Origin: Streptococcus pseudoporcinus LQ 940-04 | GTDB lineage: Bacteria > Bacillota > Bacilli > Lactobacillales > Streptococcaceae | NCBI RefSeq assembly: GCF_000188035.1 | Contig: NZ_AEUY02000005.1 | Location: 1,302,001-1,366,000, forward strand | Direction: 5' to 3' | DNA length: 64,000 nucleotides | Notes under the pieces: generated by a model | Databases searched by the model: none | What the model saw: the letters and a program-made list of their open reading frames with translations, nothing else | What the model was told of the DNA's origin: nothing | In this document: in pieces, positions 27,893 to 37,665 of the stretch | Layout of the letters: the number at the start of each line of letters is the position of its first letter | Position numbering within the stretch: the stretch's first letter is position 1 | Position numbers and translations under genes: made by a program

Positions 27893-28147
27893 GGACGGGA
27901 GATCAAACAGTCAGAGAAATAACTGTTTGGGCATCTAAAGGAACGCCATACCTAAAGCTTAAGCCTAAGGTCTAAAGATTTTTCAATGCCAGAAAGGATA
28001 AGTTTGGGGCATTTTGCTAGCCCGTAAAGTATTGGTTTGCTTACCTTTTGCGGGCAAGTCTTGCTAGAAGACAGGATGACGTCTGACACTAGTGTATGGT
28101 AAAAGTCGTTGCTACTTACTAAAAATCTACTTTGTCTACTTTTGAGA
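27893..28147 (+). repeat. Diverged intergenic repeat, copy 1
   Basis: Non-coding stretch with a recognisable second copy at 38440-38780. Shared blocks in order include CTTAAG-N-TAAGGTCTA, TATTGGTTTG, CCTTTT, TTGCTAGA, CTAGT and TTACTAAA followed by TACTTT-TCTA. By eye the last 120 nt are about 70% identical between copies. This copy is uninterrupted. It begins with GCTGGGACGGGA, resembling the ends of the 160-bp element. It sits 3' of phoU, in the same direction. Confidence 0.5.
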
Positions 28148-28250
28148 TACTAAAAGACTCTTTTTATCTTTCACAAAAACAATTTTAATGATGTAAAGCA
28201 AGGAAATGTTAATTTAGTTCTAATAGTTAATTTATATTAAATAAATTACA

Positions 28251-28279
28251 TTGAAATCAGCAAATAAGAATGTTATAGT
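28251..28279 (+). promoter_or_regulatory. Promoter of the small secreted protein
   Basis: TTGAAA (28251-28256), 17 bp spacer, TGT-TATAGT (28274-28279). Upstream A/T-rich sequence contains ATTAAA-like words that CovR could bind, but these are too common to count as evidence. Confidence 0.6.
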
Positions 28280-28340
28280 AAAAGGTATCAAATAATGGAC
28301 GACGCTAAAAAAATAAAACCTCTAAAGAAAGGGAATAAGA

Positions 28341-28679
28341 GTGAAAAAAGTCATTTTAGTAAGTGCAGCAGCGCTTACGATGGGAACAGTAGTATTAGGA
28401 ACAGTAGGGACAGTAGAGGCGAATATATATGATAACTCTGATTGGACACCTGTTCAATCACATATTAGGGAAAAAAATGCCAAAAGAAAACGTGCAAAAT
28501 CAGAAGGAGCAAAAAGAATAATAAGTCTTGAGGCAATGGTATCACATGATACTGATAAGTATATTTATGAAATTGTGACAGGATATATTAATCAGATTAA
28601 GAGAGCTAATACTGTAGAGGAAGTAAACAACCTTTATGACCAAGCCAAAAGTGAATACGAAACATACCTTTCAGAATAA
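28341..28679 (+). CDS. Small secreted protein with GA-module-like helical region, 112 aa
   Basis: Begins at GTG with AGAAAGGG upstream. A signal peptide (about 1-28, TVEA-NIYD) is followed by a basic segment (REKNAKRKRAKSEGAKR) and a helical region (about 65-110). That region contains DTDKYIYEIV, YINQIKRANTVEEVNNLYDQ, which resembles the spacing of protein G-related albumin-binding (GA) modules (LDKYGVSDYY...INNAKTVEGVKALID). No LPXTG anchor, so the protein is probably released. Flanked by a strong promoter and a terminator. Function unknown; host-protein binding is a hypothesis. Confidence 0.7.
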   Translation: MKKVILVSAAALTMGTVVLGTVGTVEANIYDNSDWTPVQSHIREKNAKRKRAKSEGAKRIISLEAMVSHDTDKYIYEIVTGYINQIKRANTVEEVNNLYDQAKSEYETYLSE

Positions 28680-28709
28680 TTTTCTGCCCCTTAATGTTGT
28701 TTAACTATT

Positions 28710-28733
28710 AGCCTAGTTTTTACTAGGTTTTTT
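28710..28733 (+). terminator. Terminator after the small secreted protein
   Basis: AGCCTAG pairs with CTAGGTT around a short T-rich loop and is followed by T6. Confidence 0.7.
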
Positions 28734-28828
28734 AATTCCCATTTTTTAAATGGTATGGCTAAAAATAGCTCTGTTGTTAACTAAAAAGGAGAGAGTTCTA
28801 GTCTTTAAGCCTTTCCCAAAATAAGTTG

Positions 28829-28837
28829 TGGTATAAT
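28829..28837 (+). promoter_or_regulatory. Extended -10 promoter abutting tex
   Basis: TGG-TATAAT (TATAAT at 28832-28837). The expected transcription start is about 28844-28845, only 2-3 nt before the tex ATG at 28847; there is no Shine-Dalgarno sequence between them. Confidence 0.6.
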
Positions 28838-28846
28838 ATGACTACT

Positions 28847-30979
28847 ATGGAAAAAAATATTATTGAATACATTTCAAATGATTTACAATTGTCACAAAAA
28901 CAAATTGAATCCGTCTTAGCTTTGACAGCTGAAGGGAATACCATTCCTTTTATTGCACGTTACCGTAAGGAAGTAACAGGGAATCTTGATGAGGTCATGA
29001 TAAAAGCCATCATTGATCAAGAAAAATCCCTAAGGAATTTACAGGAACGAAAAGAAACAGTTCTAGCTAAAATTCAAGAGCAGGGCAAATTGACAGATAG
29101 CTTAAAAGCTAGTATTCTAGCTGCTGAAAAATTAGCTGATGTGGAAGAACTCTATCTTCCTTATAAAGAAAAACGTCGCACAAAGGCCACTATTGCAAGA
29201 GAAGCTGGACTCTTTCCGCTGGCGCGGCTTATTCTTCAAAATGCTAATAACTTAGAAAAAGAAGCAGAAGGATTTGTGTGCGATACCTTTCCAAACCTTG
29301 AATCAGTCTTGTCTGGCGCTATTGATATTCTTGTTGAAGCCATGTCAGAAGATGTCAAACTTCGTTCTTGGGTATACAATGAAATTTGGACTTATTCATC
29401 AATTACGTCCCAAGTTAAAGATAAAACATTAGATGACAAACAGGTTTTTCAGATTTATTATGACTTTGCAGATAAAGTTTCAAAAATGCAAGGTTATCGA
29501 ACGTTAGCACTTAACCGTGGGGAAAAACTAGGGATTCTAAAGGTTGGCTTTGAGCATCATTTTGATAAGATGATCCGCTTTTTTAGTGTTCGTTTCAAAG
29601 AAAAAAATGGTTATATTGAAGATGTTATTCAGCAAACAATAAAGAAAAAAATTGTACCTGCAATGGAAAGACGAATCCGAACCGAGTTGACAGAAGCAGC
29701 AGAAGATGGGGCAATTACCCTATTTTCAGAAAACCTTCGTCACCTTTTACTGGTGTCGCCACTTAAAGGGAAAATGGTTTTAGGGTTTGACCCAGCCTTT
29801 CGAACAGGGGCTAAATTAGCCGTTGTCGACCAGACTGGTAAATTAATGACAACACAGGTCATTTACCCGGTGGCTCCTGCCAGTCAAGCCAAGATTGCTC
29901 AAGCTAAAAAAGATTTAGCAGCTCTCATCTCGGATTATAAAATTGAAATCATCGCCATTGGTAATGGAACAGCTAGTCGCGAAAGCGAAGCCTTTGTAGC
30001 AGACGTATTGAAAGATTTCCCAAATTGTTCATATGTTATTGTTAATGAAAGCGGTGCTTCTGTTTACTCTGCTTCTGAATTGGCAAGGCATGAATTTCCG
30101 GACTTAAGCCTTGAAAAACGCTCGGCTATTTCCATTGCAAGAAGGCTTCAGGATCCTTTGGCAGAATTAGTCAAAATTGACCCCAAATCCATTGGTGTAG
30201 GACAGTATCAACACGATGTGAGCCAGAAAAAACTTTCTGATAATTTAGACTTCGTTGTGGATACAGTGGTTAACCAAGTTGGCGTTAACTTGAATACAGC
30301 GAGTTCAGTACTCTTGTCTCATGTTTCTGGTTTAAATAAAACCATTTCTGAAAATATCGTCAAATATCGAGAAGAAAATGGTCGTATTAAATCACGTGCT
30401 GAAATCAAGAAAGTTCCCCGTCTCGGTGCAAAAGCTTTTGAACAGGCCGCGGGCTTTTTAAGGATACCTAACGCTGAAAATATATTGGACAATACTGGTG
30501 TTCACCCAGAATCTTATCCAGCTGTGAAAGAACTTTTTAAACGGTTAGCCATTAGTGATTTGGATGATCAGGCACGCGCTAAGCTGAAAAGTATTGATAT
30601 GAAGACAATGTCGCAAGATTTGGGGATTGGTCTTGAAACCTTGACAGACATTATTAATGATTTATTGAAACCCGGAAGAGACTTACGAGATGATTTTCAA
30701 ACTCCTGTCCTACGTCAAGATGTCTTGGACTTAAAAGATTTAATCATCGGGCAAAAACTGGAAGGCACTGTGCGTAATGTTGTTGATTTCGGAGCTTTTG
30801 TAGATATTGGTGTGCACGAAGATGGTCTTATCCATATTTCTGAGATGAGTCAAACTTTTGTTAATCATCCTAGCCAAGTTCTTTCAGTCGGTGATGTGGT
30901 CACCGTTTGGGTTTCAAAAATTGATTTAGATCGTCACAAGGTAAATCTTTCCTTAATTGCGCCAAATGAATCTCACTAA
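28847..30979 (+). CDS. tex: Tex-family RNA-binding transcription accessory protein, 710 aa
   Basis: Tex proteins bind nucleic acid and influence transcription and toxin expression. The N-terminal helical region ([17 protein letters not shown]) is followed by an RNase H-like fold ([28 protein letters not shown]), HhH motifs ([33 protein letters not shown]) and a C-terminal S1 domain (about 635-705, [24 protein letters not shown]). I place the start at 28847 (MEKNIIEYI), because the in-frame ATG at 28838 lies before the predicted transcription start. It overlaps the sprT start by 14 bp. Confidence 0.93.
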   Translation: MEKNIIEYISNDLQLSQKQIESVLALTAEGNTIPFIARYRKEVTGNLDEVMIKAIIDQEKSLRNLQERKETVLAKIQEQGKLTDSLKASILAAEKLADVEELYLPYKEKRRTKATIAREAGLFPLARLILQNANNLEKEAEGFVCDTFPNLESVLSGAIDILVEAMSEDVKLRSWVYNEIWTYSSITSQVKDKTLDDKQVFQIYYDFADKVSKMQGYRTLALNRGEKLGILKVGFEHHFDKMIRFFSVRFKEKNGYIEDVIQQTIKKKIVPAMERRIRTELTEAAEDGAITLFSENLRHLLLVSPLKGKMVLGFDPAFRTGAKLAVVDQTGKLMTTQVIYPVAPASQAKIAQAKKDLAALISDYKIEIIAIGNGTASRESEAFVADVLKDFPNCSYVIVNESGASVYSASELARHEFPDLSLEKRSAISIARRLQDPLAELVKIDPKSIGVGQYQHDVSQKKLSDNLDFVVDTVVNQVGVNLNTASSVLLSHVSGLNKTISENIVKYREENGRIKSRAEIKKVPRLGAKAFEQAAGFLRIPNAENILDNTGVHPESYPAVKELFKRLAISDLDDQARAKLKSIDMKTMSQDLGIGLETLTDIINDLLKPGRDLRDDFQTPVLRQDVLDLKDLIIGQKLEGTVRNVVDFGAFVDIGVHEDGLIHISEMSQTFVNHPSQVLSVGDVVTVWVSKIDLDRHKVNLSLIAPNESH

Positions 30980-31409
30980 GTATGTTCAAGTCGTTTCATT
31001 AGAAGATTTTGGCAAACCATTTCGACATCAAGCGGTATGGAATAGGCGCTTACGCTCGACTGGAGGACGTTTCTTTCCGCGAGATGGTCATCTTGATTTT
31101 AATCCCCAACTCTATCAAGAGTTCGGTGAACCCATCTTTCGCCAAATTGTCCGTCATGAGCTTTGTCACTATCATCTTTACTTTGAGAAAAAAGGATACC
31201 GACATCAAGATAAAGATTTCAAGGAGCTCTTAAGAAAAGTTGACGGCTTAAGGTTTGCACCCAAGAGCCAGCAAAAAGTGACTTACAAGTGTTATCAATG
31301 TCAGAATTGTCTACAGATTTATCAACGGAAGCGACGAATCAATACTAAAATCTATTTTTGTGGTCGCTGTCGTGGCCGACTACTTGAAATAAATCAGTCA
31401 AAAGGCTGA
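30966..31409 (+). CDS. SprT-like family protein, 147 aa
   Basis: Putative Zn metalloprotein of the SprT family. The zinc motif HELCHYH ([17 protein letters not shown]) corresponds to HExxH, and the C-terminal region has a zinc ribbon (CYQCQNC...CGRCRGRL). Start at ATG 30966 overlaps the end of tex; translation probably couples. Length normal for SprT. Protease activity has not been shown for the bacterial short form. Confidence 0.88.
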   Translation: MNLTKYVQVVSLEDFGKPFRHQAVWNRRLRSTGGRFFPRDGHLDFNPQLYQEFGEPIFRQIVRHELCHYHLYFEKKGYRHQDKDFKELLRKVDGLRFAPKSQQKVTYKCYQCQNCLQIYQRKRRINTKIYFCGRCRGRLLEINQSKG

Positions 31410-31468
31410 TTTATTTTTCTCCTGGTAAGGATTATAATACTATTATCGAAGATAAAAGGAGTTTTATC

Positions 31469-31744
31469 ATGGAAAGCAAATTCTATAAACAAAGGAAAAA
31501 CAGTTTAATTGCAGGTGTTGTAGCAGGCTTGGCTGACAAATATGGCTGGGACTTAGCCATTGCCCGTGTCTTAGCGGCCCTTTTAATGTATTTTTCAGGT
31601 TTTGGACTAGTCATTTATATCTTACTAGCTATCTTCCTTCCTTATAAAGAAGATTTAATTGGTAGGAATGACGGGGCTAATGGTCCGCGTAAACGTAAAA
31701 ATGCTGATCCAGCCAATGATAATGACGATGGCTGGTTTTGGTAA
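31469..31744 (+). CDS. PspC-domain membrane protein, 91 aa
   Basis: A PspC domain (about 1-62) reads FYKQRKNSLIAGVVAGLADKYGWD and continues through two hydrophobic stretches (ARVLAALLMYFSGFGLVIYILLAIFLP). The tail is hydrophilic and Asn/Asp-rich and ends in WFW. PspC proteins respond to envelope stress in other bacteria; no PspA partner is nearby. AAAAGGAG precedes the ATG. Confidence 0.87.
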   Translation: MESKFYKQRKNSLIAGVVAGLADKYGWDLAIARVLAALLMYFSGFGLVIYILLAIFLPYKEDLIGRNDGANGPRKRKNADPANDNDDGWFW

Positions 31745-31818
31745 GAATAAGGCATAAACATAGATCAAATAAACAGGATAGATTTATGATTTTTAATGAA
31801 GCTATGAATATCTGCTAG

Positions 31819-31848
31819 AGTCTTTATTAGTTTAATAAAGGCTTTTTA
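31819..31848 (+). terminator. Terminator after the PspC gene
   Basis: AGTCTTTATTA (31819-31829) pairs with TAATAAAGGCT (31833-31843) with one G-U, then T5. Confidence 0.7.
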
Positions 31849-31938
31849 CTTATAGTTGTCTTAGGAAAATCCTAATTTTACAAGTCTTTGCTAGAGTTAA
31901 GGTTTTATCTTATGTTATAATGTAAAAAAGGAGAATTT

Positions 31939-32868
31939 ATGACTGTAACAGTAAAAATGCTTGTTGATAGGCTTCGCTTAGAAAAGATATACAGTACTGA
32001 TGACCTTCTGACCAAGGAAATCACAACCTCAGATATTTCAAGACCAGGACTTGAAATGACAGGCTATTTTGATTATTATTCCCCAGAACGAATTCAGCTT
32101 TTTGGGATGAAGGAATGGTCATATTTGACTAAGATGACCGCACATAATCGTTATTCTGTTTTGAAGGAAATGTTTAAAAATGACACTCCTGCAGTCATTA
32201 TTGCTCGAGATTTATCTGTCCCTGAAGAAATGGTTCAAGCGGCAGAAGAAGAAGGTATCGTGTTACTAAGAAGCAAGGTGTCGACCAGTCGTCTTTCTGG
32301 AAGTATCTCTTACTATTTAGATTCCTTGTTAGCTGAAAGAACTAGTGTTCACGGTGTGCTAATGGATATTTATGGTATGGGTGTTCTGATTCAGGGTGAT
32401 TCTGGTATAGGTAAAAGCGAAACAGGTTTAGAGTTAGTTAAACGTGGTCATCGCCTTGTTGCTGATGATCGGGTAGATGTCTATGCTAAAGATGAAGAAA
32501 CCCTGTGGGGAGAGCCCGCCGAAATATTACGCCACCTACTTGAAATTCGAGGTGTGGGTATTATTGATGTTATGTCTTTGTATGGGGCGAGTGCGGTGAA
32601 GGATTCTTCTCAGGTGCAGCTAGCTATTTACTTGGAAAATTTTGAGGCAGGTAAAGTTTTTGACCGACTGGGAAATGGAAATGAAGAAATTGAATTCTCA
32701 GGAGTCAAGATTCCTCGGATTAGAATACCAGTTAAAACTGGTCGCAACGTTTCGGTTGTTATTGAATCGGCTGCTATGAATCATAGGGCCCGACAGATGG
32801 GCTTTGATGCCACCAAAACCTTTGAAGATCGGCTCACTCAATTAATTAGTAAGAATGAGGACATGTGA
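31939..32868 (+). CDS. hprK: HPr kinase/phosphorylase, 309 aa
   Basis: Bifunctional enzyme that phosphorylates Ser46 of HPr, the central step in CcpA-mediated catabolite repression. Walker [10 protein letters not shown] starts at residue 153, preceded by the catalytic histidine in VHGVLMDI, and the signature [10 protein letters not shown] follows. Full length. A TGT-TATAAT extended -10 and AAAAGGAGA lie upstream. The stop codon ends 1 bp before the lgt ATG, as in most Firmicutes. Its output may act on the cre site in the hut cluster. Confidence 0.96.
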   Translation: MTVTVKMLVDRLRLEKIYSTDDLLTKEITTSDISRPGLEMTGYFDYYSPERIQLFGMKEWSYLTKMTAHNRYSVLKEMFKNDTPAVIIARDLSVPEEMVQAAEEEGIVLLRSKVSTSRLSGSISYYLDSLLAERTSVHGVLMDIYGMGVLIQGDSGIGKSETGLELVKRGHRLVADDRVDVYAKDEETLWGEPAEILRHLLEIRGVGIIDVMSLYGASAVKDSSQVQLAIYLENFEAGKVFDRLGNGNEEIEFSGVKIPRIRIPVKTGRNVSVVIESAAMNHRARQMGFDATKTFEDRLTQLISKNEDM

Positions 32869-32869
32869 T

Positions 32870-33649
32870 ATGATTGATCCTATAGCGTTTCAAATTGGTC
32901 CGCTTGCTATTCACTGGTATGCTGTATGTATTATGACGGGCTTACTTCTAGCAGTTTACCTGACAACTAAAGAGGCCCCACGAAAAAACTTAAGCAGTGA
33001 TGATATCATCGATTTTATTTTAATTGCCTTTCCTTTGTCTATTATAGGTGCAAGAATTTATTATGTTATTTTTGAGTGGTCATATTATTCACAACACCTT
33101 AATGAAATCTTAGCAGTTTGGAATGGTGGAATTGCTATTTATGGTGGTTTAATCACAGGGGTATTGGTCTTATTAGTCTATTCTTATTATAAGGTGATTA
33201 ATCCTATTACCTTTTTAGATATTTCAGTACCTGGTGTCATGATTGCACAAGCTATTGGGCGGTGGGGTAACTTTATAAACCAAGAAGCGTATGGAAGAGC
33301 TGTTGATAACCTACATTATTTACCCCGTTTTATTCAAAAACAGATGTTTATTGATGGTCATTACCGGACACCGACATTCTTATATGAGTCACTTTGGAAC
33401 TTTCTTGGCTTTGCCGTAATCATGGTCTTGCGACGTAAACCCGCTTTTTTAAAAGAAGGTGAGGTTATGGCTTTTTATCTCATTTGGTATGGGATTGGGA
33501 GATTGGTCATTGAAGGGATGAGAACAGACAGTTTGATGTTTCTCGGTTTTAGGGTATCACAATTAGTGTCAATTGTTTTAATGATTATTGGTTTAGTCTT
33601 TATCGTTATTAGACGTCAAAAAAAGGAAATTCCTTATTATCAAGCTTAA
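32870..33649 (+). CDS. lgt: Prolipoprotein diacylglyceryl transferase, 259 aa
   Basis: Membrane enzyme that transfers diacylglycerol to the lipobox cysteine of prolipoproteins. Seven transmembrane helices; family motifs [24 protein letters not shown] and [23 protein letters not shown]. The start [10 protein letters not shown] at 32870 has GAGG upstream; an earlier in-frame ATG lies inside hprK. Its clients in this window include PstS. Confidence 0.96.
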   Translation: MIDPIAFQIGPLAIHWYAVCIMTGLLLAVYLTTKEAPRKNLSSDDIIDFILIAFPLSIIGARIYYVIFEWSYYSQHLNEILAVWNGGIAIYGGLITGVLVLLVYSYYKVINPITFLDISVPGVMIAQAIGRWGNFINQEAYGRAVDNLHYLPRFIQKQMFIDGHYRTPTFLYESLWNFLGFAVIMVLRRKPAFLKEGEVMAFYLIWYGIGRLVIEGMRTDSLMFLGFRVSQLVSIVLMIIGLVFIVIRRQKKEIPYYQA

Positions 33650-33668
33650 GGAAAAAAAGGAGAAAAAC

Positions 33669-34073
33669 ATGGATTTAGTTGGAATTGCACTTATTATTAT
33701 TGCTTTAGCATTTGTTGCCTTAGTTATTTTTTTGATTCTGGTTCTGAAAAAAGTTTCTGAAACGATTGATGAAACGAAAAAAACAATTACTGTCTTAACC
33801 AGTGATGTGAATGTAACACTTTATCAAACCAATGAAATCTTGGCTAAAGCTAATGTATTAGTTGAAGATGTCAACGGTAAAGTAGCAACTATCGATCCTC
33901 TCTTTGTTGCTATTGCGGATCTTTCTGAAAGTGTTTCAGATCTTAATGTCCAAGCAAGAAATTTCGGTCACAAGGCAAGTTCAGCGACAAGTAAAGCCTC
34001 AACTATGAGTAAAGCAGCTATTGTTGGTAAAGTGGCCAGTAAACTATTTAATAAAAAAGGAGAAAAAGCATGA
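33669..34073 (+). CDS. DUF948-domain membrane protein, 134 aa
   Basis: One N-terminal transmembrane helix (about 5-27) followed by a coiled-coil-prone DUF948 region (VSETIDETKKTITVLTSDVN...). A general-stress or envelope protein family of unknown function. Immediately after lgt (19 bp) and overlapping the YtxH gene by 4 bp (ATGA), an arrangement shared across streptococci. Confidence 0.87.
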   Translation: MDLVGIALIIIALAFVALVIFLILVLKKVSETIDETKKTITVLTSDVNVTLYQTNEILAKANVLVEDVNGKVATIDPLFVAIADLSESVSDLNVQARNFGHKASSATSKASTMSKAAIVGKVASKLFNKKGEKA

Positions 34074-34627
34074 GTAAATTTTTGAAATCTTTAGTTATTG
34101 GTACAGCAACAGGTGTTGCCACAGCTTATTTTCTTAGTAGTGAAAAAGGTAAGGCACTCAAAGCGCGTGCAGAAAAAGCTTTTGAAGCTTATAAAGAAAA
34201 TCCAGATGACTACCATCAAATGGTCAAAGAAAAAGGTTCTGAATATAGCAGTTTAGCTAAGGATACCTTTAATACCTATAAACATAAATTTGAAAATGGT
34301 GAGTTAACACCTGAGCAAGTTTTGGAAACTGTTAAGGAAACAACCAATCAATTCATACAAAAAGCTAGTCAATATTTTGCTGAACAAGCCAGTGATTCCT
34401 CTTCGGAAGCAGATGTCACATTATCAGAAGAGGATGTTATCATTAACTATGCTGACATCGAAAATCATTTATCGGCTACAGAGTCGGTAAAAACTAACGC
34501 CGTTGATGAAGATTTGGATAAGAAAAAAACCAGTGATTTAGAAGGAAGTACTCTTGGCACAGTAGATATAGAGGGGCCAATGTCATCAGAATCTTATTCA
34601 GAAACCCACAAATCATCAGAGTTATAA
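34070..34627 (+). CDS. YtxH-domain protein, 185 aa
   Basis: N-terminal hydrophobic stretch (KFLKSLVIGTATGVATAYFL) then a YtxH-like segment (SSEKGKALKARAEKAFEAYKEN), followed by a long hydrophilic Ser/Glu/Asp-rich tail. YtxH proteins are small membrane-associated stress proteins; the tail here is longer than in B. subtilis. Coupled to the DUF948 gene by ATGA overlap. A terminator follows. Confidence 0.83.
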   Translation: MSKFLKSLVIGTATGVATAYFLSSEKGKALKARAEKAFEAYKENPDDYHQMVKEKGSEYSSLAKDTFNTYKHKFENGELTPEQVLETVKETTNQFIQKASQYFAEQASDSSSEADVTLSEEDVIINYADIENHLSATESVKTNAVDEDLDKKKTSDLEGSTLGTVDIEGPMSSESYSETHKSSEL

Positions 34628-34636
34628 ACAAAGATT

Positions 34637-34688
34637 TGATATAAAAAAGCGCCCCAGCAGCAGTGCTTGGAGTGCTTTTTTGTATCAA
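34637..34688 (+). terminator. Terminator after the YtxH gene
   Basis: GATATAAAAAAGCGCCCCA pairs imperfectly with TTGGAGTGCTTTTTTGTATC. Confidence 0.65.
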
Positions 34689-34762
34689 ATGATATTATTC
34701 AGACAAGTTTACATTTGCTCTAGCTAAGGGAAAGCCTTGCCTGGTTACTACACTGACGTTAT

Positions 34763-34804
34763 GAAAAAGGCCTTAGTTCAGTGTTATACGGAACTAGGGC
34801 CTTT
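34763..34804 (-). terminator. Terminator of the DUF3270 gene
   Basis: AAAGGCCTTAGTTC (34766-34779) pairs with GAACTAGGGCCTTT (34791-34804), 14 bp with one G-U; the T-run falls on the minus strand. Confidence 0.75.
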
Positions 34805-34841
34805 GCCTTATGTGTTAGTCAGTTTTGTCCAATAGGACTTT

Positions 34842-35126
34842 TTAGGGTAGAAATGATTGTATTATTTTTGAAATTGCTAGGGTAGTTCCGTAGCTTAGTA
34901 AGCTAGAGAATAAGAAAGCCCATAAAGGAGCTAGGTGCATAGCGAGTAGGACAAATGCAAATAAAACAGTAACCATACTAAAAAATGCAATACGAGCAAA
35001 AAATAGTAGTTCTTCTAACTTTGATTTCTGACTACTAAGGTCTTGAAAATCTTGAAATTTGGGCTCGGAATCAATTGTTTGATTGAGGTAATCAAATTCA
35101 TCTTGCTTTTTTAATGGTGATGGCAT
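34842..35126 (-). CDS. DUF3270 family membrane protein, 94 aa
   Basis: Small streptococcal membrane protein. A hydrophilic N-terminal half (to about 40) is followed by two transmembrane segments (about 42-64 and 66-85). Family is found mainly in streptococci, function unknown. GGAGAGGAC-type ribosome site precedes ATG 35126. Divergent from the U32 genes. Confidence 0.82.
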   Translation of the reverse strand: MPSPLKKQDEFDYLNQTIDSEPKFQDFQDLSSQKSKLEELLFFARIAFFSMVTVLFAFVLLAMHLAPLWAFLFSSLLSYGTTLAISKIIQSFLP

Positions 35127-35263
35127 AGTCCTCTCCTTTCCTCTGAGATACTAAGTCATTTTAACATAAAAAAAGATTTTTGTCACTAAAATTTAAAAAA
35201 TTTGCAAAATTAAGCACAATATCTCATTTTAGACAAGAAATATGCTCCAATTTTCTCTAAATT

Positions 35264-35272
35264 TGGTATAAT
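35264..35272 (+). promoter_or_regulatory. Extended -10 promoter abutting the first U32 gene
   Basis: TGG-TATAAT (TATAAT 35267-35272) ends 8 bp before the ATG at 35281, so transcription would begin about 35279. No ribosome site lies in between. A palindrome, AATTTTCTCTAAATT (about 35250-35264), two mismatches from the CodY consensus, overlaps the promoter. Confidence 0.55.
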
Positions 35273-35280
35273 TAATTCCT

Positions 35281-36207
35281 ATGGAAAAAATAATCATTAC
35301 AGCAACAGCTGAGAGTATTGAACAAGTTAAAGAACTTCTAGAAATTGGTGTGGATCGGATTTATATTGGTGAGGAAAATTATGGTCTACGCTTACCTTAT
35401 AATTTTTCAGAAGCTCAAATGCGACACATTGCACAAATAGTCCACGAGGCCGGCAAAGAATTAACAGTCGCTTGTAATGCTTTGATGCATCAAGATATGA
35501 TGGATCATATCAAGCCGTTTTTAGACTTAATGAAGGAAATCCAAGTCGATTACCTTGTTGTAGGAGATGCTGGACTTTTCTATGTCAACAAACGAGATGG
35601 CTACAATTTTAAATTGATTTATGATACATCAGTATTTGTGACTTCAAGTCGACAAGTTAATTTTTGGGGTGAACATGGTGCCGTAGAGACAGTCTTGGCT
35701 CGTGAAATCCCATCTGAGGAACTCTTTACCTTAGCAGATAATCTTGAATATCCTGCCGAAGTATTAGTTTATGGCGCATCTGTCATTCACCATTCGAAAC
35801 GTCCACTTTTAGAAAACTATTATCATTTCACACATATTGATGATGAGGTTACAAGACAACGTGGCTTATTTCTTGCTGAGCCTAGTGATCAGGATAGCCA
35901 TTATTCCATTTATCAGGATAAACACGGGACGCATATTTTTATGGACAATGATATCGATATGATGACCAAGCTTGGCCAGCTTTACGAGCACCGCTTAAGC
36001 CACTGGAAATTAGATGGTATTTATTGTCCTGGTTCAGAATTTGTCGCTATTTGTCGCTTATTTATCGAAGCCAAAAACTTGCTGGAGACTAACCAATGGA
36101 GCCTTGAAAAAGCAGAGCTATTGGATCAAAAGGTGAAAGCCTTACATCCAAAAGGGCGTGGCCTAGATACTGGTTTTTACGATTTTGATCCTAAGTTGGT
36201 CAAATGA
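35281..36207 (+). CDS. U32-family protein, TrhP1/YrrN type, 308 aa
   Basis: Annotated in most genomes as peptidase U32. The paired short (about 308 aa) and long (about 430 aa) genes match B. subtilis yrrN-yrrO, whose products act in prephenate-dependent 5-hydroxyuridine formation at tRNA position 34. Motifs include GVDRIYIGEENYGLR at the N-terminus, YDTSVFVTSSRQVNFW and ELGAxx-like LAREIPSEEL. The ATG at 35281 is only about 2 nt from the predicted transcription start. Second gene 105 bp downstream. Confidence 0.85.
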   Translation: MEKIIITATAESIEQVKELLEIGVDRIYIGEENYGLRLPYNFSEAQMRHIAQIVHEAGKELTVACNALMHQDMMDHIKPFLDLMKEIQVDYLVVGDAGLFYVNKRDGYNFKLIYDTSVFVTSSRQVNFWGEHGAVETVLAREIPSEELFTLADNLEYPAEVLVYGASVIHHSKRPLLENYYHFTHIDDEVTRQRGLFLAEPSDQDSHYSIYQDKHGTHIFMDNDIDMMTKLGQLYEHRLSHWKLDGIYCPGSEFVAICRLFIEAKNLLETNQWSLEKAELLDQKVKALHPKGRGLDTGFYDFDPKLVK

Positions 36208-36311
36208 TTGCCTCATTTCTTCAAGAGTGAGTTTACTATTTCAGGGCTTGAAGAGATGATGCTTGATTCCTTTTAGATTTTATCTAACTATCTTGAAAAT
36301 AGAAAGAATAA

Positions 36312-37601
36312 ATGATGACACAATTGAAGAAAAGACCAGAGGTTTTGTCGCCTGCTGGGACACTTGAAAAATTAAAAGTTGCTATTGATTACGGTGCAGA
36401 TGCCGTTTTTGTTGGAGGGCAGGCTTATGGCTTACGCAGTCGGGCAGGTAATTTCTCCATGGAAGAATTACAAGAAGGTATTGATTACGCACATGCTCGT
36501 AATGCTAAGGTCTATGTTGCTGCTAATATGGTAACGCACGAAGGAAATGAAAAAGGTGCTGGAGAATGGTTCCGACAGCTTCGTGATATGGGCTTGGATG
36601 CTGTCATTATTTCTGATCCCGCTCTTATCATTATTTGTTCAACAGAAGCTCCAGGATTAGAAATTCATTTATCCACCCAAGCATCATCAACCAACTATGA
36701 GACTTTTGAATTTTGGAAAGAGATGGGCTTAACACGAGTGGTTTTAGCCCGTGAAGTTAATATGGCTGAATTAGCTGAAATTCGTAAAAGAACCAAAGTA
36801 GAAATAGAAGCTTTTGTTCATGGGGCTATGTGTATTTCTTATTCTGGACGTTGTGTCCTTTCCAATCACATGAGTCACCGTGATGCTAATCGCGGCGGGT
36901 GCTCACAATCCTGTCGTTGGAAATATGACCTCTATGAGATGCCTTTTGGTTCTGAGCGGCGTTCTTTAAAGGGTGAAATTCCTGAGGAGTACTCCATGTC
37001 CTCTGTGGACATGTGTATGATTGACCATATACCAGATTTGATCGAAAACGGTGTTGATAGCCTTAAGATCGAGGGAAGAATGAAATCTATCCATTACGTG
37101 TCAACAGTAACAAACTGCTATAAAGCTGCGGTAGATGCCTATATGGAAAGTCCTGAAGCATTTTATGCTATCAAAGATGACCTAGTTGATGAACTGTGGA
37201 AGGTTGCCCAGAGAGAATTAGCAACTGGTTTTTATTATGGAACACCAACTGAAAATGAGCAATTATTTGGAGCGCGTCGTAAAATCCCACAATACAAATT
37301 TGTTGGTGAAGTGGTTTCATTTGACGAGACAAGTATGACAGCGACCATACGTCAACGAAATGTTATTCATGAGGGGGATAAGATCGAGTTTTATGGTCCA
37401 GGTTTCCGCCATTTTGAAACGATTGTTAAAGATTTACATGATGAAGAAGGTCAGAAAATAGATCGTGCTCCTAATCCAATGGCACTTTTAACGATTAGTT
37501 TACCCCAGCCTGTTAAAGCTGGTGATATGATAAGAGCGTGTAAGGAAGGCCTAGTCAATCTTTACCAGAAAGACGGTAGGAGCCAAACTGTAAGAGCATA
37601 A
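36312..37601 (+). CDS. U32-family protein, TrhP2/YrrO type, 429 aa
   Basis: Long partner of the preceding gene. Contains the U32 signature EAFVHGAMCISYSGRCVLS with further cysteines (GGCSQSCRW), a set thought to bind an Fe-S cluster, and a C-terminal beta-barrel (about 330-425). Together with TrhP1 it is better described as a tRNA hydroxylation factor than as a collagenase or protease, although the older PrtC name is still used. Weak ribosome site (AGAAAGAATAA). Terminator follows. Confidence 0.87.
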   Translation: MMTQLKKRPEVLSPAGTLEKLKVAIDYGADAVFVGGQAYGLRSRAGNFSMEELQEGIDYAHARNAKVYVAANMVTHEGNEKGAGEWFRQLRDMGLDAVIISDPALIIICSTEAPGLEIHLSTQASSTNYETFEFWKEMGLTRVVLAREVNMAELAEIRKRTKVEIEAFVHGAMCISYSGRCVLSNHMSHRDANRGGCSQSCRWKYDLYEMPFGSERRSLKGEIPEEYSMSSVDMCMIDHIPDLIENGVDSLKIEGRMKSIHYVSTVTNCYKAAVDAYMESPEAFYAIKDDLVDELWKVAQRELATGFYYGTPTENEQLFGARRKIPQYKFVGEVVSFDETSMTATIRQRNVIHEGDKIEFYGPGFRHFETIVKDLHDEEGQKIDRAPNPMALLTISLPQPVKAGDMIRACKEGLVNLYQKDGRSQTVRA

Positions 37602-37610
37602 AAAAATAAA

Positions 37611-37665
37611 AGGTCTTCTTTAAAAACTAAAACTACCGTTTTTAAAGAAGACTTTGTCTTTTTAC
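37611..37665. terminator. Terminator after the U32 pair
   Basis: Perfect 15-bp stem GTCTTCTTTAAAAAC (37613-37627) with GTTTTTAAAGAAGAC (37638-37652), then TTTGTCTTTTT. May also serve the convergent gene at 37662. Confidence 0.8.
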
